A DNA stretch of 17,781 bases. Source: Pantoea cypripedii. Its GTDB lineage: Bacteria; Pseudomonadota; Gammaproteobacteria; Enterobacterales; Enterobacteriaceae. Below the pieces are notes generated by a model. The model saw only the letters and a program-made list of their open reading frames with translations. It was not told the origin of the DNA and searched no databases. The stretch is from positions 623,455 to 641,235 of the forward strand of contig NZ_CP024770.1 in assembly GCF_011395035.1 (NCBI RefSeq), given 5' to 3'. This document shows, piece by piece, positions 8,177 to 15,781 of this stretch; within the stretch, counting starts at the first letter, position 1, and each line of letters begins with the position of its first letter. Both the position numbers and the translations under genes were made by a program.

Positions 8177-8488
8177 AAAAGTGACAATATCAAATGTGAC
8201 CCTCAATAAAAATACGGGTAACACTTATTATGTTAAATTTAAGATCTAGAAACGCACCCGAGATTGTGCGATGCTGTCACCTGCTAAAAGTTGGCTGATT
8301 TACCTCTTCCTCAAGCCTTCCATTTCGGAAATGTTCTAAAGAGCAGCGCGAATTGGCCTAACAATCAGAAATTAATGCAGCCGCTCAGGCACTAACACGT
8401 TTTCATTAGAAATCATTATTCTGCTAAGTGTAAGCTACTCCAAAAGGTTGTGTTGTAAAACTAAGACCAAGTTGATAAGGGAATTAAT
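8177..8488. other. Intergenic region upstream of the nucleosidase-GHKL gene
   Basis: No gene or clear remnant is seen. The last 100 bases are AT-rich and should contain the promoter of the next gene; AAGGG about seven bases before 8489 is a good ribosome binding site. Confidence 0.4.
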
Positions 8489-9952
8489 ATGAGATTAAGT
8501 GATTACAAAAAAGTCCTGGAGGGAAACTTTATCCTGCTTCTGACATCCAACAGCAAAGAAAAATCGGCTATAAATGCAATCATCAATAATATTTATAAAG
8601 TTACTATTGATGAAGATAATCGTGGTGCTTATTTTGGAATGATTGGTAATGCTTTTGTTCTTCATCTTAGCGGTGAGAGTGGAACGATAAATAACTTTTC
8701 AATAATAAATGTATGCAAAGCATTTATTTCAAATGCCATCAATCCAAACCCAGCTTTAATCATCTTATCTGGAATTTGCTGGGGAGATCCAAATAATACT
8801 AAGCTGGGAATGACTATTGTATCAGATGAACTAATCACGGCAAATCAGCAAACAATAACAAATGCTGGTTCTATTCCTAAAACAAGAACCTTCAAATCAT
8901 TGTTCTCAATTGATGATGATTGTTTTTCTGATAATGATAACGTAATTGTCGGAAAAACTTGCTCGGCAGAACTATTAATAAAAGATGCCGATTTCAGGGC
9001 TAAGCTTTTGGCCTTAATCCCAGATTGTCTTGGCGGAGAAATGGAAGGTTTTGCATTAATACCAGCTCTAAGAGACTGCAACTGGCTAATGGTTAAGACT
9101 ATTTCTGATTTTGCAGATGATGACACTTACTCTAGAGATGAGCAATTAAAGTTTTGTGAACGTCTTGCTTCTGACATTGAATACATCATACCAAGGCTTA
9201 TAACTTCCTTGGAGTTGCCTTTTAATATTGAGTCGGATGAGGCAGTGTTGATTCAAGATATTATCTCTGGCCCATCTATTGAATTCAATATTAATAATTT
9301 TGATTACAGAGAAATGAACACAGTGCTCAATGACAGCTATGGCAAAGTGATTTTACGTAAGCTTAGCAATTACATTGATGGTGAAGTCTTTAAAGACGAG
9401 TTTATGTATGATATGGCCGATTTGATACTTGAATTAGTCCAAAATGAATTTCGACATAATAACGCAGTTAAAATTATTGTTAAATTTGACACCAAGTCTA
9501 TTTCTTTTGATTCAGGCACTGACTTTTATGACATTTCGTCAATTGAAGGTTATAACGGAGGAGCTATAGCTTGGCGGAATGTATTGGATAAATTTATTAC
9601 CTCTGGCGATATTGAGTACTTATATAAAAGTGACAGACTTGAATTTAAGCTCAAGAGTTTTGTAGATAAAATTAATGTCATAAAGTCAAGGTGTAAAGTA
9701 ACATTAGACCCTTCCAAATCTGGTTATTCACGCTTCCGACCGGCACTTGATTTCGATAAAACCTGCACTTCAGTTTATTATGATATGCGAGGTGAGATTA
9801 TGTCTTCACGAGCCATTGGAATATTCGAACAAATAGAGAAGATCGTAAAAAATGATATAATGGTATATTTATCAGTTCGAGATCAAAACCAAAAAGAAAA
9901 ATATATGAAACTTTTATCAGAATATGAAGGCATGATAAAATTCATAAACTGA
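8489..9952 (+). CDS. PNP-like nucleosidase domain fused to a GHKL ATPase-like domain, 487 residues; putative defence effector
   Basis: Residues 12-240 look like the purine nucleoside phosphorylase / MTA-SAH nucleosidase fold: strand ILLLTSNSKEKSAI (15-28), glycine loop LIILSGICWGD (90-100), ribose-binding GGEMEGFAL (182-190, Glu184 and Glu186) and MVKTISDFADDD (201-212, catalytic-type Asp207). Residues about 300-435 resemble a GHKL ATP-binding domain: N-box ELVQNEFRH (Glu315, Asn319, His323), a DSG box (Asp341-Gly343), glycine-rich GYNGGAIAW (354-362). The last 50 residues are an unassigned helix-rich tail. No signal peptide or membrane segment: cytoplasmic. PNP domains are known effectors that cleave ATP or other purine nucleotides in anti-phage systems such as Detocs; a direct fusion to a GHKL domain is not one I recognise. 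Much richer in AT than the downstream recombinase, suggesting separate acquisition. No partner gene is adjacent. The nucleosidase call is firm, the GHKL call moderate, the defence role inferred. Confidence 0.8.
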   Translation: MRLSDYKKVLEGNFILLLTSNSKEKSAINAIINNIYKVTIDEDNRGAYFGMIGNAFVLHLSGESGTINNFSIINVCKAFISNAINPNPALIILSGICWGDPNNTKLGMTIVSDELITANQQTITNAGSIPKTRTFKSLFSIDDDCFSDNDNVIVGKTCSAELLIKDADFRAKLLALIPDCLGGEMEGFALIPALRDCNWLMVKTISDFADDDTYSRDEQLKFCERLASDIEYIIPRLITSLELPFNIESDEAVLIQDIISGPSIEFNINNFDYREMNTVLNDSYGKVILRKLSNYIDGEVFKDEFMYDMADLILELVQNEFRHNNAVKIIVKFDTKSISFDSGTDFYDISSIEGYNGGAIAWRNVLDKFITSGDIEYLYKSDRLEFKLKSFVDKINVIKSRCKVTLDPSKSGYSRFRPALDFDKTCTSVYYDMRGEIMSSRAIGIFEQIEKIVKNDIMVYLSVRDQNQKEKYMKLLSEYEGMIKFIN

Positions 9953-10104
9953 CCCCAATGAATAGTTCGCTTTATCTATTGTAGATTATCTCTATTCTGG
10001 CCAGAGTTAACAGTTGCTGTTGTCAATTTCTGACCTTATATAATTAACGTTTTATCAGTCTACCCCTCCTCGTCAGCATCCTTCTTCAACTGGATCACTT
10101 TTAC
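9953..10104. other. Spacer between the nucleosidase gene and the lox-like site
   Basis: No ORF, hairpin with T-run, or other element is evident in these 152 bases. Base composition rises in GC towards the recombinase. Confidence 0.4.
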
Positions 10105-10108
10105 GATC

Positions 10109-10142
10109 CTAACTTCATATAATAAGATTTATATGAAGTTAG
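10109..10142. repeat. lox-like recombination site (13-8-13 architecture)
   Basis: Two perfect 13-bp inverted arms, CTAACTTCATATA at 10109-10121 and its complement at 10130-10142, flank an asymmetric 8-bp spacer, ATAAGATT. This is the layout of P1 loxP, whose arms are ATAACTTCGTATA; each arm here differs at two positions. The symmetry in fact extends to 18 bp per arm (10105-10122 and 10129-10146). The site lies 178 bases upstream of a Cre-family recombinase gene, so it is most likely that enzyme's own target. Only one copy is present, consistent with one site per plasmid for dimer resolution. The site class is firm from structure; actual recombination is inferred. Confidence 0.85.
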
Positions 10143-10159
10143 GATCCTTCGGAGGATCC
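10142..10159. repeat. Stem-loop overlapping the right edge of the lox-like site
   Basis: GGATCCT (10142-10148) pairs with AGGATCC (10153-10159) across a TCGG loop. It shares the GGATC bases with the extended right arm, so the two structures are mutually exclusive in single-stranded form. There is no T-run, so it is not a standard terminator. Confidence 0.5.
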
Positions 10160-10228
10160 GGGTATGATGACGTGGGTGGCGGGATTGTCATGATCTGGTA
10201 CTGATATCACTGCTCACAAGTAAGACAG

Positions 10229-10285
10229 CGCTACGTAAAATCTGCAGGGGTCTTCCCCGCGAAGTAAGTCAGAATTTGCGTAGCG
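10229..10285 (+). promoter_or_regulatory. Structured leader before the Cre-like gene
   Basis: CGCTACGTAAAATCTG at 10229-10244 is repeated in inverted form at 10270-10285 with two mismatches. Between them AGGGGTCTTCCCC forms a smaller hairpin. The structure ends 35 bases before the ATG at 10321, so it could control transcription or translation of the recombinase, or be an accessory binding site. Evidence is sequence symmetry only. Confidence 0.4.
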
Positions 10286-10320
10286 ACGCCATCAGCTGAA
10301 TCGCACATATAACGGACAAT

Positions 10321-11349
10321 ATGACAGACATATCCCCCACTTTGGCCTTGTTACCTGTTGAGGACGATGACATTGCCGATCGGTTACGCGAATTTGTCAG
10401 GGACAGAGAGGCTTTCTCTTCCAATACCTGGAATCAGCTGCTGAGCGTAATGCGGATCTGCAGCCGCTGGGCAGCTGAACATGGGCGCTGCTTTCTGCCT
10501 ATGTCACCCGCAGACCTGCGAGATTACCTTCATAATCTGCAGTCGATCGGCCGTGCCTCTTCCACTATTGGCACGCATGCAGCGCTGATATCTATGTTAC
10601 ACCGTAACGCAGGGCTGGTGCCCCCGGGAACCTCCCCGCTGATTTTCCGTGCCGTTAAGAAAATCAACCGCACGGCGGTCATCTCCGGTGAACGTGCGGG
10701 ACAGGCTATTCCTTTCCGTATTGGTGACCTGCTGACCCTTGACCGGAAATGGACTGGATCCTCCCGCCTGATGCAGATCCGTGACCTGGCTTTTCTTCAT
10801 GTGGCCTATGCGACGCTGCTGCGCCTCAGTGAACTTGGACGGTTGCGCGTTCGGGACGTCGCGCGTGCTGCCGACGGGCGTATAATTCTTGACGTGGCCT
10901 GGACCAAAACCATCGTAATGACCGGCGGTTTAATCAAGGCGCTGGGAGAGTTGTCTTCTCAGCGACTGACTGAATGGCTGACCATATCGGGGCTGATATC
11001 CGAGCCGGATGCTTTCATCTTCGGACCGGTACACCGTTCCAATAAGGCTACTGTCATTACGGCTGAGCCGCTTTCAACGCGGGCACTCGAGGATATTTTT
11101 ATCCGGGCCTGGCGTGAGGCCGGCCCGGAGCATGGTGCCCGGCCGAACAAAAACCGCTACCGCGGATGGACCGGGCACAGCACCCGAGTCGGTGCTGCAG
11201 TGGACATGGCGGCGAAAAAGTACAGTACTGCGCAGATTATGCAGGAAGGTACGTGGAAAAAACCGGAAACGGTGATGCGCTATATCCGGCACGTCGATGC
11301 TCACAGCGGAGCGATGGTTGATTTCATGGATTCATATTCGGTTACGTAA
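10321..11349 (+). CDS. Cre-like tyrosine recombinase, 342 residues
   Basis: The protein aligns with phage P1 Cre (343 residues) over its whole length: FRDRQAF-like FVRDREAF (25-32), HTWKMLLSV-like NTWNQLLSV (35-43), and the catalytic domain. All six Cre active-site positions are present: Arg168 (TLLRLSEL), Lys196 (WTKTIV), His286 and Arg289 (GHSTRVGAA), Trp312 (GTWKKPE) and nucleophile Tyr321 (VMRYIRH). It should form a 3'-phosphotyrosyl link at the spacer edges of the lox-like site just upstream and recombine two such sites without accessory factors, for example to resolve plasmid dimers. Known Cre relatives (Dre, VCre, SCre, Vika, Nigri, Panto) each have their own 34-bp-class site; Panto comes from a Pantoea and may be the closest, but I cannot compare them from memory. 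The ribosome site is weak. Confidence 0.93.
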   Translation: MTDISPTLALLPVEDDDIADRLREFVRDREAFSSNTWNQLLSVMRICSRWAAEHGRCFLPMSPADLRDYLHNLQSIGRASSTIGTHAALISMLHRNAGLVPPGTSPLIFRAVKKINRTAVISGERAGQAIPFRIGDLLTLDRKWTGSSRLMQIRDLAFLHVAYATLLRLSELGRLRVRDVARAADGRIILDVAWTKTIVMTGGLIKALGELSSQRLTEWLTISGLISEPDAFIFGPVHRSNKATVITAEPLSTRALEDIFIRAWREAGPEHGARPNKNRYRGWTGHSTRVGAAVDMAAKKYSTAQIMQEGTWKKPETVMRYIRHVDAHSGAMVDFMDSYSVT

Positions 11350-11432
11350 ATACGGGGATAAGCTGCTCCTGCCCGGTGCAGGTGATCCAGACTCACTGTG
11401 ATACAATAGAGTTTCCAGTCTGGATGGATCTG

Positions 11433-12359
11433 ATGATGAAAAAGCCGACACCTGTTCCGCATGACGCGGCCTTTAAGGCGTTCCTGACGCAACCTGACAC
11501 AGCCAGAGATTTCATCGATTTGCATCTGCCTGCTGAGCTGCGCGCAATTTGCGATCTGAGTACGCTTAAACTTGAGTCTGGCAGTTTTGTTGAGGAAAAC
11601 CTCCGTGCTTACTATAGTGACGTACTCTACAGTCTGAAAACGGCCGCAGGCGATGGCTACATTCAGGTGCTCATTGAACACCAGTCCACACCTGATAAGC
11701 ACATGGCATTCCGTCTGATGCGATATGCGGTGGCTGCTATGCAGCGTCATCTTGATGCAGGCCATAAAAAGCTGCCGCTTGTTATTCCGGTGCTGTTCTA
11801 TACAGGTAAGCGCAGCCCGTATCCGTTTTCTACCGACTGGCTGCAGGAGTTTGACGACCCGGAGCTTGCTGGGCGGCTCTACGGGAGTTCGTTCCCCCTG
11901 GTTGATGTCACTGTAATCCCTGACGATGACATCATGAACCACCGAAGCATGGCAGCGCTCACCCTGTTGCAGAAGCACATTCATCGGCGTGATCTGGCCG
12001 ACCTGCTGGACAAACTGGCGGTCACTTTACTGACCGGCCATCTGACGGGACAGCAGCTGATTTCGCTGATAAACTACCTGGTACAGGCGGGAGAGACTGA
12101 TGACGCCGAAACCTTCATACGTAATCTGGCGCAGAGAGTGCCACAGCATGAGGATGAACTGATGACAATTGCACAGCAGCTGGAACAGAAAGGCATTGAG
12201 AAAGGCCGCCAGGAAGGTATGCAAATGGGTGAAGAAAAAGGGAGGCTTGAAGGTAAACTGGAAGTGGCCAGCAAGTTAATCAAAACCGGTATGTCTCTGC
12301 AGTCAGTGAAGGAAATTACCGGACTGTCAGATGAAGACCTGACACAGATCCGCCACTGA
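11433..12359 (+). CDS. Rpn-family recombination-promoting nuclease / putative transposase
   Basis: It belongs to the RpnA-E (YhgA-like) PD-(D/E)XK nuclease family, which cuts DNA and promotes RecA-independent recombination in E. coli. Visible marks are the N-terminal PHDAAFKAFL motif (residues 9-18), the nuclease core with Asp63 (YYSDVLYSL) and Glu82/Gln84 (QVLIEHQS), PVLFYTGKR, and the C-terminal charged repeat KGIEKGRQEGMQMGEEKGRL that closes most family members. The open frame extends to 11376, but the family starts at MKKP-type sequence; I take the ATG at 11433 (next ATG 11436) because GGATGGA lies just upstream. It follows the Cre-like gene by about 80 bases on the same strand. Length (308 residues) is normal and the gene looks intact. 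Confidence 0.88.
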   Translation: MMKKPTPVPHDAAFKAFLTQPDTARDFIDLHLPAELRAICDLSTLKLESGSFVEENLRAYYSDVLYSLKTAAGDGYIQVLIEHQSTPDKHMAFRLMRYAVAAMQRHLDAGHKKLPLVIPVLFYTGKRSPYPFSTDWLQEFDDPELAGRLYGSSFPLVDVTVIPDDDIMNHRSMAALTLLQKHIHRRDLADLLDKLAVTLLTGHLTGQQLISLINYLVQAGETDDAETFIRNLAQRVPQHEDELMTIAQQLEQKGIEKGRQEGMQMGEEKGRLEGKLEVASKLIKTGMSLQSVKEITGLSDEDLTQIRH

Positions 12360-12827
12360 TGTTATGACGACTTACCTGGTGTGTAGAACACAGCGTGAGA
12401 GCAAACTTGCTGCTATTACTGAGCATTAGATGAAAAAAGATTTTTTACGGGAGAACAAGAAGTTGCTCTAAAAGTTGCTCAGAATAGCTGGGTATTGGTT
12501 TGGGTTGCGCATCAGTTATGCAATCTCAGGCCTCACTGAACATGCTCGTCTGCATTTTAAATCTTAATATCTCCCCCTCTCCTCCGTACTCGTTGGTCAG
12601 ACACATGCGTCTTTGAACCCTGAAGCGAATCGTTACGCCATTAAAGCGTCACATTAATGTCTATGCTCATAAAATGAACCAATAATCATAATGTTAGAAT
12701 ATGGACACCCTCTTCTTACGCTAAAAGCAGCCATTTCCGGCCACTGCTGGAAACTAAATTCCCTTCCCTGACAATCTCTTCCTGAAAAGTACCTTAACCA
12801 GACTTGATCGATCCCCTTATTTAATAT
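12360..12827. other. Intergenic region between rpn and the SOS operon
   Basis: No coding sequence is supported. A symmetrical A6-G-A-T6 stretch near 12433-12447 and the repeated word AAGTTGCTC (around 12460-12480) are visible but not assigned. The last bases lead into the umuDC promoter. Confidence 0.4.
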
Positions 12828-12847
12828 TACTGTTTATATATACAGTA
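12828..12847 (+). promoter_or_regulatory. LexA (SOS) operator of the umuDC operon
   Basis: TACTGTTTATATATACAGTA differs from the ideal enterobacterial SOS box TACTG(TA)5CAGTA at one position. It overlaps the promoter, with a TATAAT -10 box at 12848-12853 directly after it. LexA bound here should block transcription tightly until RecA-stimulated LexA cleavage. Confidence 0.95.
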
Positions 12848-12865
12848 TATAATGAGATTGCCACC

Positions 12866-13285
12866 ATGAAGATGTACCGACCTGCAGAAATCCGAGCTGT
12901 TTTGGCCCTCCCCTTTTTTATTGAACGCGTTCCCTGTGGCTTTCCGTCACCGGCGCAGGACTATGTTGAGCAGCAACTCGACCTCAACGATTTACTCGTT
13001 CAGCGGCCCAGCGCGACTTATTTCATTAAGGTCAGTGGTGATTCGATGATTGACGGCGGGATCAGTGATGGTGACATGCTGGTGGTCGACAGCTCGGTCA
13101 AAGCCGAACACGGGGCGATAGTTGTTGCCGCCGTTGAAGGTGAGTTCACCGTCAAACGTCTTCAACTGCGCCCCACCGTTCAGCTGGTTCCGATGAACCG
13201 TGCCTATACACCCATTATCATTGGCGACGAGGATCAGCTCGATGTCTTTGGTGTAGTGATGTACGTAATCAAGTCGACACACTGA
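12866..13285 (+). CDS. umuD: DNA polymerase V subunit UmuD (autocleaving)
   Basis: The 139-residue protein matches E. coli UmuD in length and motifs. The self-cleavage site is Cys24-Gly25 (VPCGFPSPAQDYVEQ), the catalytic dyad is Ser60 (SGDSMIDGGISDGD) and Lys97 (FTVKRLQLRPTVQL). RecA filaments stimulate removal of the first 24 residues to make UmuD', which joins UmuC as polymerase V for translesion synthesis. The gene lies just after the LexA box and two bases before umuC, so both are made from one SOS-controlled mRNA. Its ribosome site is weak (GAG nine or so bases upstream), in line with low expression. It looks intact. Confidence 0.96.
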   Translation: MKMYRPAEIRAVLALPFFIERVPCGFPSPAQDYVEQQLDLNDLLVQRPSATYFIKVSGDSMIDGGISDGDMLVVDSSVKAEHGAIVVAAVEGEFTVKRLQLRPTVQLVPMNRAYTPIIIGDEDQLDVFGVVMYVIKSTH

Positions 13286-13287
13286 TC

Positions 13288-14550
13288 ATGTTCGCCCTCG
13301 TTGATGTGAACTCGTTTTACGCCTCCTGCGAAACCGTGTTCAGGCCAGACCTGAAAGGACGTCCGGTTGTTGTTCTCAGCAATAACGACGGCTGCGTGAT
13401 TGCCCGTTCGGCTGAAGCCAAAGTTCTCGGAATAAAAATGGGCGATCCGTATTTCAAAATGAAAAATGACCTGCGCCGCCACAGGGTGCAGGTGTTCAGT
13501 TCGAATTACGCGTTATATGCCAATATGTCGAACAGAGTGATGACCACGCTCGAAGAAATGGCACCAGCCGTGGAAATTTACTCGATCGATGAAGCTTTTT
13601 TGAATCTGACCGGTGTAAGGAACTGTATCGGGCTGGAGCAGTTCGGAAGAATGATCAGAGAACGGGTGCTGCGGGACACGCACCTCACTGTCGGGGTGGG
13701 TATCGCACCGACCAAAACTCTGGCGAAACTGGCTAATCACGCGGCTAAGAAATGGAGTAAAACTGGAGGCGTGGTTGATCTCTCAAATATTGACCGGCAG
13801 CGGAAGCTGATGGCACATGTTGCAGTGGAAGATGTCTGGGGGATCGGACGACGCATTGGCAAAAAGCTGAACCTGATGGGCATTGAAACTGCGCTTGAGC
13901 TGTCAGAGAGTTCTGCCTGGGTGATGCGCAAGCATTTCAGTGTGGTCATGGAGAGAACCATCAGGGAACTGCGCGGCGAGTCGTGCCTTGCACTGGAAGA
14001 GTTTGCCCCGACTAAACAGCAGATTGTCTGTTCCCGTTCCTTCGGTTCACGTATTACGGATTTCATGGATATGCGCCAGGCAGTGTGTGCCTATGCCGAA
14101 CGCGCGGCTGAGAAGCTGCGGGAGGAAAAACAGTATTGCAGGCAGATCTCCGTTTTCCTGCGTACCAGCCCTCATGCTGAAAACGAGGTGTTTTACGGCA
14201 ACCAGATTACGGGAAAACTCCTCACACCATCAAATGACACACGTGACATCGTGCGTGTTGCTATGGATGCGCTCGATCGTATCTGGATAGATGGCCATCG
14301 GTATATGAAAGCCGGCGTCATGCTGGGGGATTTTTTCAGCCAGGGTGTGGCTCAACTCAATCTCTTTGACGAATACAGTCCACAAGCCAACAGCGAGGCG
14401 CTGATGCGCGTCGTTGATGGTCTCAATCAAAGCGGGAAGGGAAAAATATGGTTCGCAGGACAGGGGATTCAAAAATCATGGGCAATGAAACGAGAAATGT
14501 TGTCTCCGGCATACACAACACGGTACTCGGACCTGCCCGTCGCGAAGTGA
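13288..14550 (+). CDS. umuC: DNA polymerase V catalytic subunit UmuC (Y-family)
   Basis: The 420-residue protein is a Y-family polymerase. The palm catalytic acids are Asp6 (FALVDVNSFYASCE), Asp101 and Glu102 (YSIDEAFLNLTG). Other marks are the VVVLSNNDGCVIARS finger motif (27-41), GVGIAPTKTLAKLANHAAK (136-154), helix-hairpin-helix region VWGIGRRIGKKL (183-194), the little finger, and a beta-clamp binding motif QLNLF at 356-360. The C-terminus ends MKREMLSPAYTTRYSDL as in chromosomal UmuC. The protein needs UmuD'2, RecA and ATP to copy past lesions. It follows umuD with a two-base gap and is therefore LexA-controlled. No damage is seen. Confidence 0.96.
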   Translation: MFALVDVNSFYASCETVFRPDLKGRPVVVLSNNDGCVIARSAEAKVLGIKMGDPYFKMKNDLRRHRVQVFSSNYALYANMSNRVMTTLEEMAPAVEIYSIDEAFLNLTGVRNCIGLEQFGRMIRERVLRDTHLTVGVGIAPTKTLAKLANHAAKKWSKTGGVVDLSNIDRQRKLMAHVAVEDVWGIGRRIGKKLNLMGIETALELSESSAWVMRKHFSVVMERTIRELRGESCLALEEFAPTKQQIVCSRSFGSRITDFMDMRQAVCAYAERAAEKLREEKQYCRQISVFLRTSPHAENEVFYGNQITGKLLTPSNDTRDIVRVAMDALDRIWIDGHRYMKAGVMLGDFFSQGVAQLNLFDEYSPQANSEALMRVVDGLNQSGKGKIWFAGQGIQKSWAMKREMLSPAYTTRYSDLPVAK

Positions 14551-14849
14551 CATTCGTACTTAAAAAGCTGACGCAGATTCTGCCAACCAGTGAAACCTGC
14601 TATCTGGTCGAGTGTGGCGGAGAGCACTGCATCATTGACGAGTACAAATCCCCTTGTGATGACAGCAGAGTGTTGCTGGAGATATCCGGTAATTATGAAT
14701 GGGGAACGGTGCTTATTAACCCGTGGCGAATCGTCACCAATAGCGGTCAGGTCCTGGAGGAAGATATACGTATCGTGGGTGTGGTGACCCATGAGATAAA
14801 ACGAATTAGTGATATTCCGCATCGCATTGCCCTGCCGGAGTCTGTATAG
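14547..14849 (+). CDS. Unknown small protein in the SOS operon, 100 residues
   Basis: I do not recognise this product. The GTG at 14547 overlaps the umuC stop codon (GTGA), which suggests translational coupling; an in-frame ATG at 14478 would extend it over the conserved end of umuC and is less likely. The sequence is soluble and mixed alpha/beta, with VTFVLKKLTQILPTSETCYL at the start, two cysteines around GGEHC, a segment EISGNYEWGTVLINPWRIV, and an ending EEDIRIVGVVTHEIKRI. That last part recalls the closing strands of S24-type (LexA/UmuD-like) domains, but the match is weak. It lies 26 bases before the SRAP gene. Position implies induction by DNA damage. Confidence 0.6.
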   Translation: MTFVLKKLTQILPTSETCYLVECGGEHCIIDEYKSPCDDSRVLLEISGNYEWGTVLINPWRIVTNSGQVLEEDIRIVGVVTHEIKRISDIPHRIALPESV

Positions 14850-15486
14850 CGCTATCCTTTGATCAGGAGGTGGCTATGTGTGGACGCTTCGCCCAGTACC
14901 GCAGCCGGGATGATTATTTTGAAGCTGCAGGTATCAGGCCTGATGAGATACTTTATGACCCTGAGCCGATCGGGCGTTTCAATGTTGCCCCCGGCACACG
15001 GGTATTGCTGCTTAATGCCAGGAATGAAAGTCTATTCCTCGACTCTGTATTCTGGGGTTACGGTCCGGAATGGTGGCAGAAGCAGCCTCTTATCAATGCT
15101 CGCGTCGAGACAGCCGCCTCCAGCCGCATGTTTAAGCCGCTCTGGAGCCGAGGCCGCGCGGTTGTGCCCGCAGATGGCTGGTATGAATGGGTGCGACGTG
15201 AAGTCGCATAAGTGATTGTTCGGAAGATATTTTTTTACCGAACCTGCCGTCCCATCGGCAGTACCCTACGAGGTCGGGCGGACTGGTAACAGGCCGTCCA
15301 AAAGCCCTCGGACAATGTAGCCTTTACCATTTGGTAAGTGCCAGAATCGTGAGAGGACGGCATGCCTGCGAGCATCAATGTGGGTCGGAGCCAGGGTGAG
15401 TGGCATGGTTAGCATAAGCGAATCTCGTTTACTATCGTCAACCAGGAGGGGTCCAAAGATGCTGACAGGACTCTATTGCGGTCGGA

Positions 15487-15509
15487 GCGGATGTCCCATT
15501 CTCATCCGC
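15487..15509 (+). ncRNA. EBS1 stem-loop of the group II intron
   Basis: GCGGATG (15487-15493) pairs with CATCCGC (15503-15509); the nine-base loop TCCCATTCT contains CCATTC. That is the exact complement of GAATGG at 15185-15190, the six bases before the 5' splice site. Location in domain I and loop context are as expected for EBS1. Confidence 0.85.
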
Positions 15510-15781
15510 CATGGGCAATATGGCCGCCGGTAGCGTAAGAGGAACCTAAACCACTCTCGTCATTTATGCGGAACACGGTAAGCCCAAATAGCTCCTTGTT
15601 TAGGAAGCTTCACCGCAAGGTGAAGTGACAGCTATGTGGGTAGAGGATCGGGGAAAAAGCGAATGCCTGTTTGTAATGAACAGGATACGGATTGAAACAT
15701 TACCCGGCGCGAAAGTGGGCAGACTTCTCCGTGGTCTTACGTCACGTGAGACCCTGATTAACGACGAACGAGGAAAAGCAG

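Noticed and set aside
10105..10159. GGATCC sites around the lox-like element as a sign of engineered DNA
   Set aside because: The arms are not loxP and match no cloning cassette I know; the GATC bases are part of the natural dyad symmetry.
12855..12868. GCCACCATG before umuD, like a eukaryotic start context
   Set aside because: Chance match; the gene is plainly bacterial with a LexA-controlled promoter.
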